From DATHVR01 sp035461175 (GTDB taxonomy: Bacteria; Actinomycetota; Acidimicrobiia; Spongiisociales; ZC4RG35): DNA of 44,176 nucleotides. Below the pieces are notes generated by a model. That model did not search any database. It was not told where the DNA came from and worked only from the letters and a program-made list of their open reading frames with translations. Each line of letters starts with the position of its first letter. The stretch's first letter is position 1. The stretch is from positions 1-44,176 of the forward strand of contig DATHVR010000050.1 of the NCBI GenBank assembly GCA_035461175.1, given 5' to 3'. The translations under genes were made by a program, and so were the position numbers. This document shows, piece by piece, positions 42,206-44,176 of this stretch.

Positions 42206-42290
42206 GCTGCTCCCAGCGGCTCGTCGTTGACGAACCTGCATGCATCACCGGGACTTCGTTGTGCCACATCCGGGCTCATGGGGTACCGGG

Positions 42291-43412
42291 TCAGTTACGG
42301 GTCGAATCACCGTTGGCGGCCGGGAGCCAGATCACCATGGTGGTGCCACCTTCTTCCCCCCGATGGGCGGCCAGCCTGCCGCCGTGAGCGTCCACGATCT
42401 GATGGACGATGGCGAGGCCCAGACCGCCCCCGGTCTTCTCCGCCACGATGGCGGGATCGATCCCTTCCCCCTCGTCGGCCACCGCTACCCAGGACCAGCC
42501 ATCCCTCGACCCCGACGCGATGACCACCTTTCCGCCGGATGGGGAGGCCTTGAGGGCGTTGTCGGCCAGATTGGTGATGGCCCGGTGGATGGCCTCGGGG
42601 GCGCCTTCCACCACCGCCGGCAGCGGGTTGGCCTCGACCGTGACACCCATCTCGGCACCTCGTGGGGTCAGTTCGTTGGCCGACTCCGAAACCAGATCGG
42701 CGAGATCGACGGTGAGCCGGGCCGCCGCCCGGGCCTCGAAGCGGGCAGCGGCGAGGAGGTCGTCGATCATCCCCGACATCCGCTCGGCGTTGCGGGTGAC
42801 GACGTCGCCTGCCTCGCGCCATTCCTCCACAGTGGCCGAGGGATCGTCGGCGAGCACGTCGATGTTGGAGCGAATCACGGCGAGCGGGGTGCGGAGGTCG
42901 TGGGAGGTATCGGCGAGAAACCGGCGCTGGGTCCGGAAGGCGGCATCGAGACGATCCAGCATCTGGTCGAAGGTGTCGGCCAGTTGACCGAGTTCGTCGT
43001 CGGGTCCGCGGTGGTCGATACGCCGGGAAAGGTCGGAAGCCTGGATGTCGCGGGCCACCGCAGTCATGGCCGCCACCGGTCGCAGCGCCCGCCCCGCGAT
43101 AACCCAGCCCACCACCAGGCTGAGCAGGAACAAGACACCAAGCCCGATCAGGACATAGTCGGCCAGCCGCTCCAGCGCGATCTTGGTGATGGCCTGCTCC
43201 ATCGCCCGCACCCGGTCGACCCCCACCTGTTCCACCACCACCAGCTGGCCGTTGACGACCGCCGCGAACCGGTCGGAGATGAGCGGGACTTCGCGCAGGT
43301 TCTGGCGGACGAAGTAATAGATCACGCCCAGGATCGCCGCCCCCAGTCCGAAAACGACCGAGGAATAGAGGATCGACAGCCGAAACCGAATCGAGCGGAA
43401 GAAGGAGCTCAT
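42291..43412 (-). CDS. Two-component sensor histidine kinase
   Basis: 373 aa. Two membrane helices (about 15-35 and 88-108) flank a short extracytoplasmic loop. A HAMP domain (about 108-160) is followed by HisKA with the phospho-accepting His171 in FLADTSHDLRTPLAVI. The ATPase has the N-box NLADNALKASP, G1 DEGEGI and G2 GGGLGLAIV. All motifs are intact. The ATG at 43412 overlaps the response-regulator stop in a 4-base ATGA. The stimulus is unknown. Confidence 0.9.
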   Translation of the reverse strand: MSSFFRSIRFRLSILYSSVVFGLGAAILGVIYYFVRQNLREVPLISDRFAAVVNGQLVVVEQVGVDRVRAMEQAITKIALERLADYVLIGLGVLFLLSLVVGWVIAGRALRPVAAMTAVARDIQASDLSRRIDHRGPDDELGQLADTFDQMLDRLDAAFRTQRRFLADTSHDLRTPLAVIRSNIDVLADDPSATVEEWREAGDVVTRNAERMSGMIDDLLAAARFEARAAARLTVDLADLVSESANELTPRGAEMGVTVEANPLPAVVEGAPEAIHRAITNLADNALKASPSGGKVVIASGSRDGWSWVAVADEGEGIDPAIVAEKTGGGLGLAIVHQIVDAHGGRLAAHRGEEGGTTMVIWLPAANGDSTRN

Positions 43413-44086
43413 CGGTCCACCAGCCGGTAGCCTCGACCCGGGATCGTCTCGATCACCGAAGGGTCGGCCAGCTTCCGGCGCAGGTTGGAGATCGTGACGC
43501 GAACGACGTTGGTGAAGGGGTCGACCATCTCGTCCCACACATGCTCGAGCAGGGTCTCCTGAGAGAGAACCATGCCGGGGTGGGCCATGAAGTAGTGGAG
43601 AAGGGCGAACTCCTTCGCCGTGAGATCGAGAGGATTGCCTCCCTGGCTCGCCTCGAAGCGAGCCGGATCCAGCCGCAGGTCGCCCGAGGTCAGGACCGGG
43701 CTCCCCACTTCGTCACGGCGCAGAAGGGCGCGTACCCGAGCGGCCAGCTCGGCGAATGCGAACGGCTTGACCAGGTAGTCGTCGGCGCCTGAGTCCAGCC
43801 CCCGCACCCGGTCCTCGACCTCGTCTCGAGCCGTCAGCATCAACACCCGCGGACGCTCTTCCCCGAAGAAGGGGACATCGCCCTGGACGACTCCCGCGCA
43901 GATGTCGATCCCGGCCCCATCGGGGAGGTTCCAGTCCAGCATCAGCAGGTCGTATTCGGTCGAAGCGATCTTCACCTCCGCGTCCCGGCGGGTGGCGGAG
44001 ACGTCAACCGCGTAGCCCTGGCGTCGCAGTCCACGCGCCACCGCCGAGGCCAATTCGGCCTCGTCTTCGACCAACAACAACCGCAT
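43409..44086 (-). CDS. OmpR/PhoB-family response regulator
   Basis: 225 aa. The receiver domain has acidic residues EDE near the start, phospho-acceptor Asp51 (LLMLDWNLPDG), Thr in LMLTARD, and Lys107 (DYLVKPFAFAEL). The C-terminal winged helix (about 130-225) ends in the typical VRVTISNLRRKL and TIPGRGYRLVDR. It has the residues needed for control by the co-encoded kinase. Start: ATG at 44086; TACCGT is exactly 7 bases upstream. The in-frame GTG at 44095 lies within that box and is less likely. Confidence 0.92.
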   Translation of the reverse strand: MRLLLVEDEAELASAVARGLRRQGYAVDVSATRRDAEVKIASTEYDLLMLDWNLPDGAGIDICAGVVQGDVPFFGEERPRVLMLTARDEVEDRVRGLDSGADDYLVKPFAFAELAARVRALLRRDEVGSPVLTSGDLRLDPARFEASQGGNPLDLTAKEFALLHYFMAHPGMVLSQETLLEHVWDEMVDPFTNVVRVTISNLRRKLADPSVIETIPGRGYRLVDR

Positions 44087-44093
44087 CGGCTCC

Positions 44094-44099
44094 ACGGTA
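44094..44099 (-). promoter_or_regulatory. -10 box (TACCGT) of the two-component operon
   Basis: TACCGT on the minus strand, 7 bases before the ATG at 44086, predicts a leaderless response-regulator mRNA. Confidence 0.45.
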
Positions 44100-44176
44100 T
44101 CGCAGGGCGCGTAACGGAGTCATAAACGGGTCTACCTGTTGGCGTCAGGGCGGTAATGGGTGGTGGGTGGTGGGTC

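Noticed and set aside
44138..44176. G-rich GGGTGGTGGG run at the window end as a G-quadruplex
   Set aside because: Runs alternate between two and three G and the sequence is cut off by the window edge, so the case cannot be made.

Overview
The window is GC-rich, gene-dense chromosomal DNA with almost no mobile-element content. Several things point to a high-GC actinobacterium, most likely of the Acidimicrobiia type: a DUF222/HNH protein, an F420-type LLM oxidoreductase, a class E-like sortase, S-layer-homology repeats with the motif TRGQMAAFLVRA, GTG/TTG starts, and many genes whose start codon lies 6-8 bases after a TANNNT -10 box (leaderless mRNAs). The placement is inferred from gene content; there is no rRNA or tRNA in the window.

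Layout. 93-1013 is a DUF4349 lipoprotein that ends at a strong bidirectional hairpin. 1085-6642 (minus) is a five-gene operon: an amidohydrolase followed by the spermidine/putrescine ABC transporter genes potA, potB, potC and potD. A class III aminotransferase (6680-7912) diverges from it, giving an apparent polyamine uptake and use locus. 7988-9492 holds small membrane proteins. 9500-14236 holds an Mrp-type ATPase with no cysteine, a divergent HTH regulator with four C-terminal cysteines, and the [4Fe-4S] enzyme aconitase, which together look like an iron-sulfur neighbourhood. 14236-16822 has a TlpA-like thioredoxin, a 49-aa membrane protein overlapping a sortase gene, and a DUF222/HNH protein. 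16892-20950 has a crotonase, a DUF5317 membrane protein, two membrane HD-domain proteins and a 29-aa peptide ORF preceded by a hairpin-rich leader. 21312-26912 has a conserved hypothetical protein, gamma-glutamyltransferase, a histidine phosphatase, an LLM oxidoreductase, a helix-hairpin-helix protein and an NCS1-like permease.

26974-31395 is the clearest sign of rearrangement. An intact rlmN is followed by an ECF sigma/anti-sigma pair and an alpha/beta hydrolase, and then by a second, promoterless copy of the last 381 bp of rlmN (9 mismatches, no gaps). 31511-33586 carries another alpha/beta hydrolase, a cupin, a 59-aa membrane ORF and a dienelactone hydrolase-like protein. 33932-36307 encodes an exported SLH-repeat protein and a LysM/M23 peptidase. 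The DNA just upstream of the SLH gene contains a decayed copy of the 5' end of the LysM/M23 gene. 36311-40821 has a DUF885 peptidase-like protein, an APH-family phosphotransferase, an HtrA/DegP protease and a DUF1801 protein. 41003-44086 has a membrane sensor-like protein without a kinase domain, and a histidine kinase/response regulator pair.

I see no CRISPR array, prophage, transposase, integrase, rRNA or tRNA. The most unusual items are the rlmN duplication with its enclosed cassette, the cysteine-free Mrp beside a cysteine-rich regulator, the HD-pair/DUF5317/mini-peptide module with its structured leader, and the LysM-gene relic.
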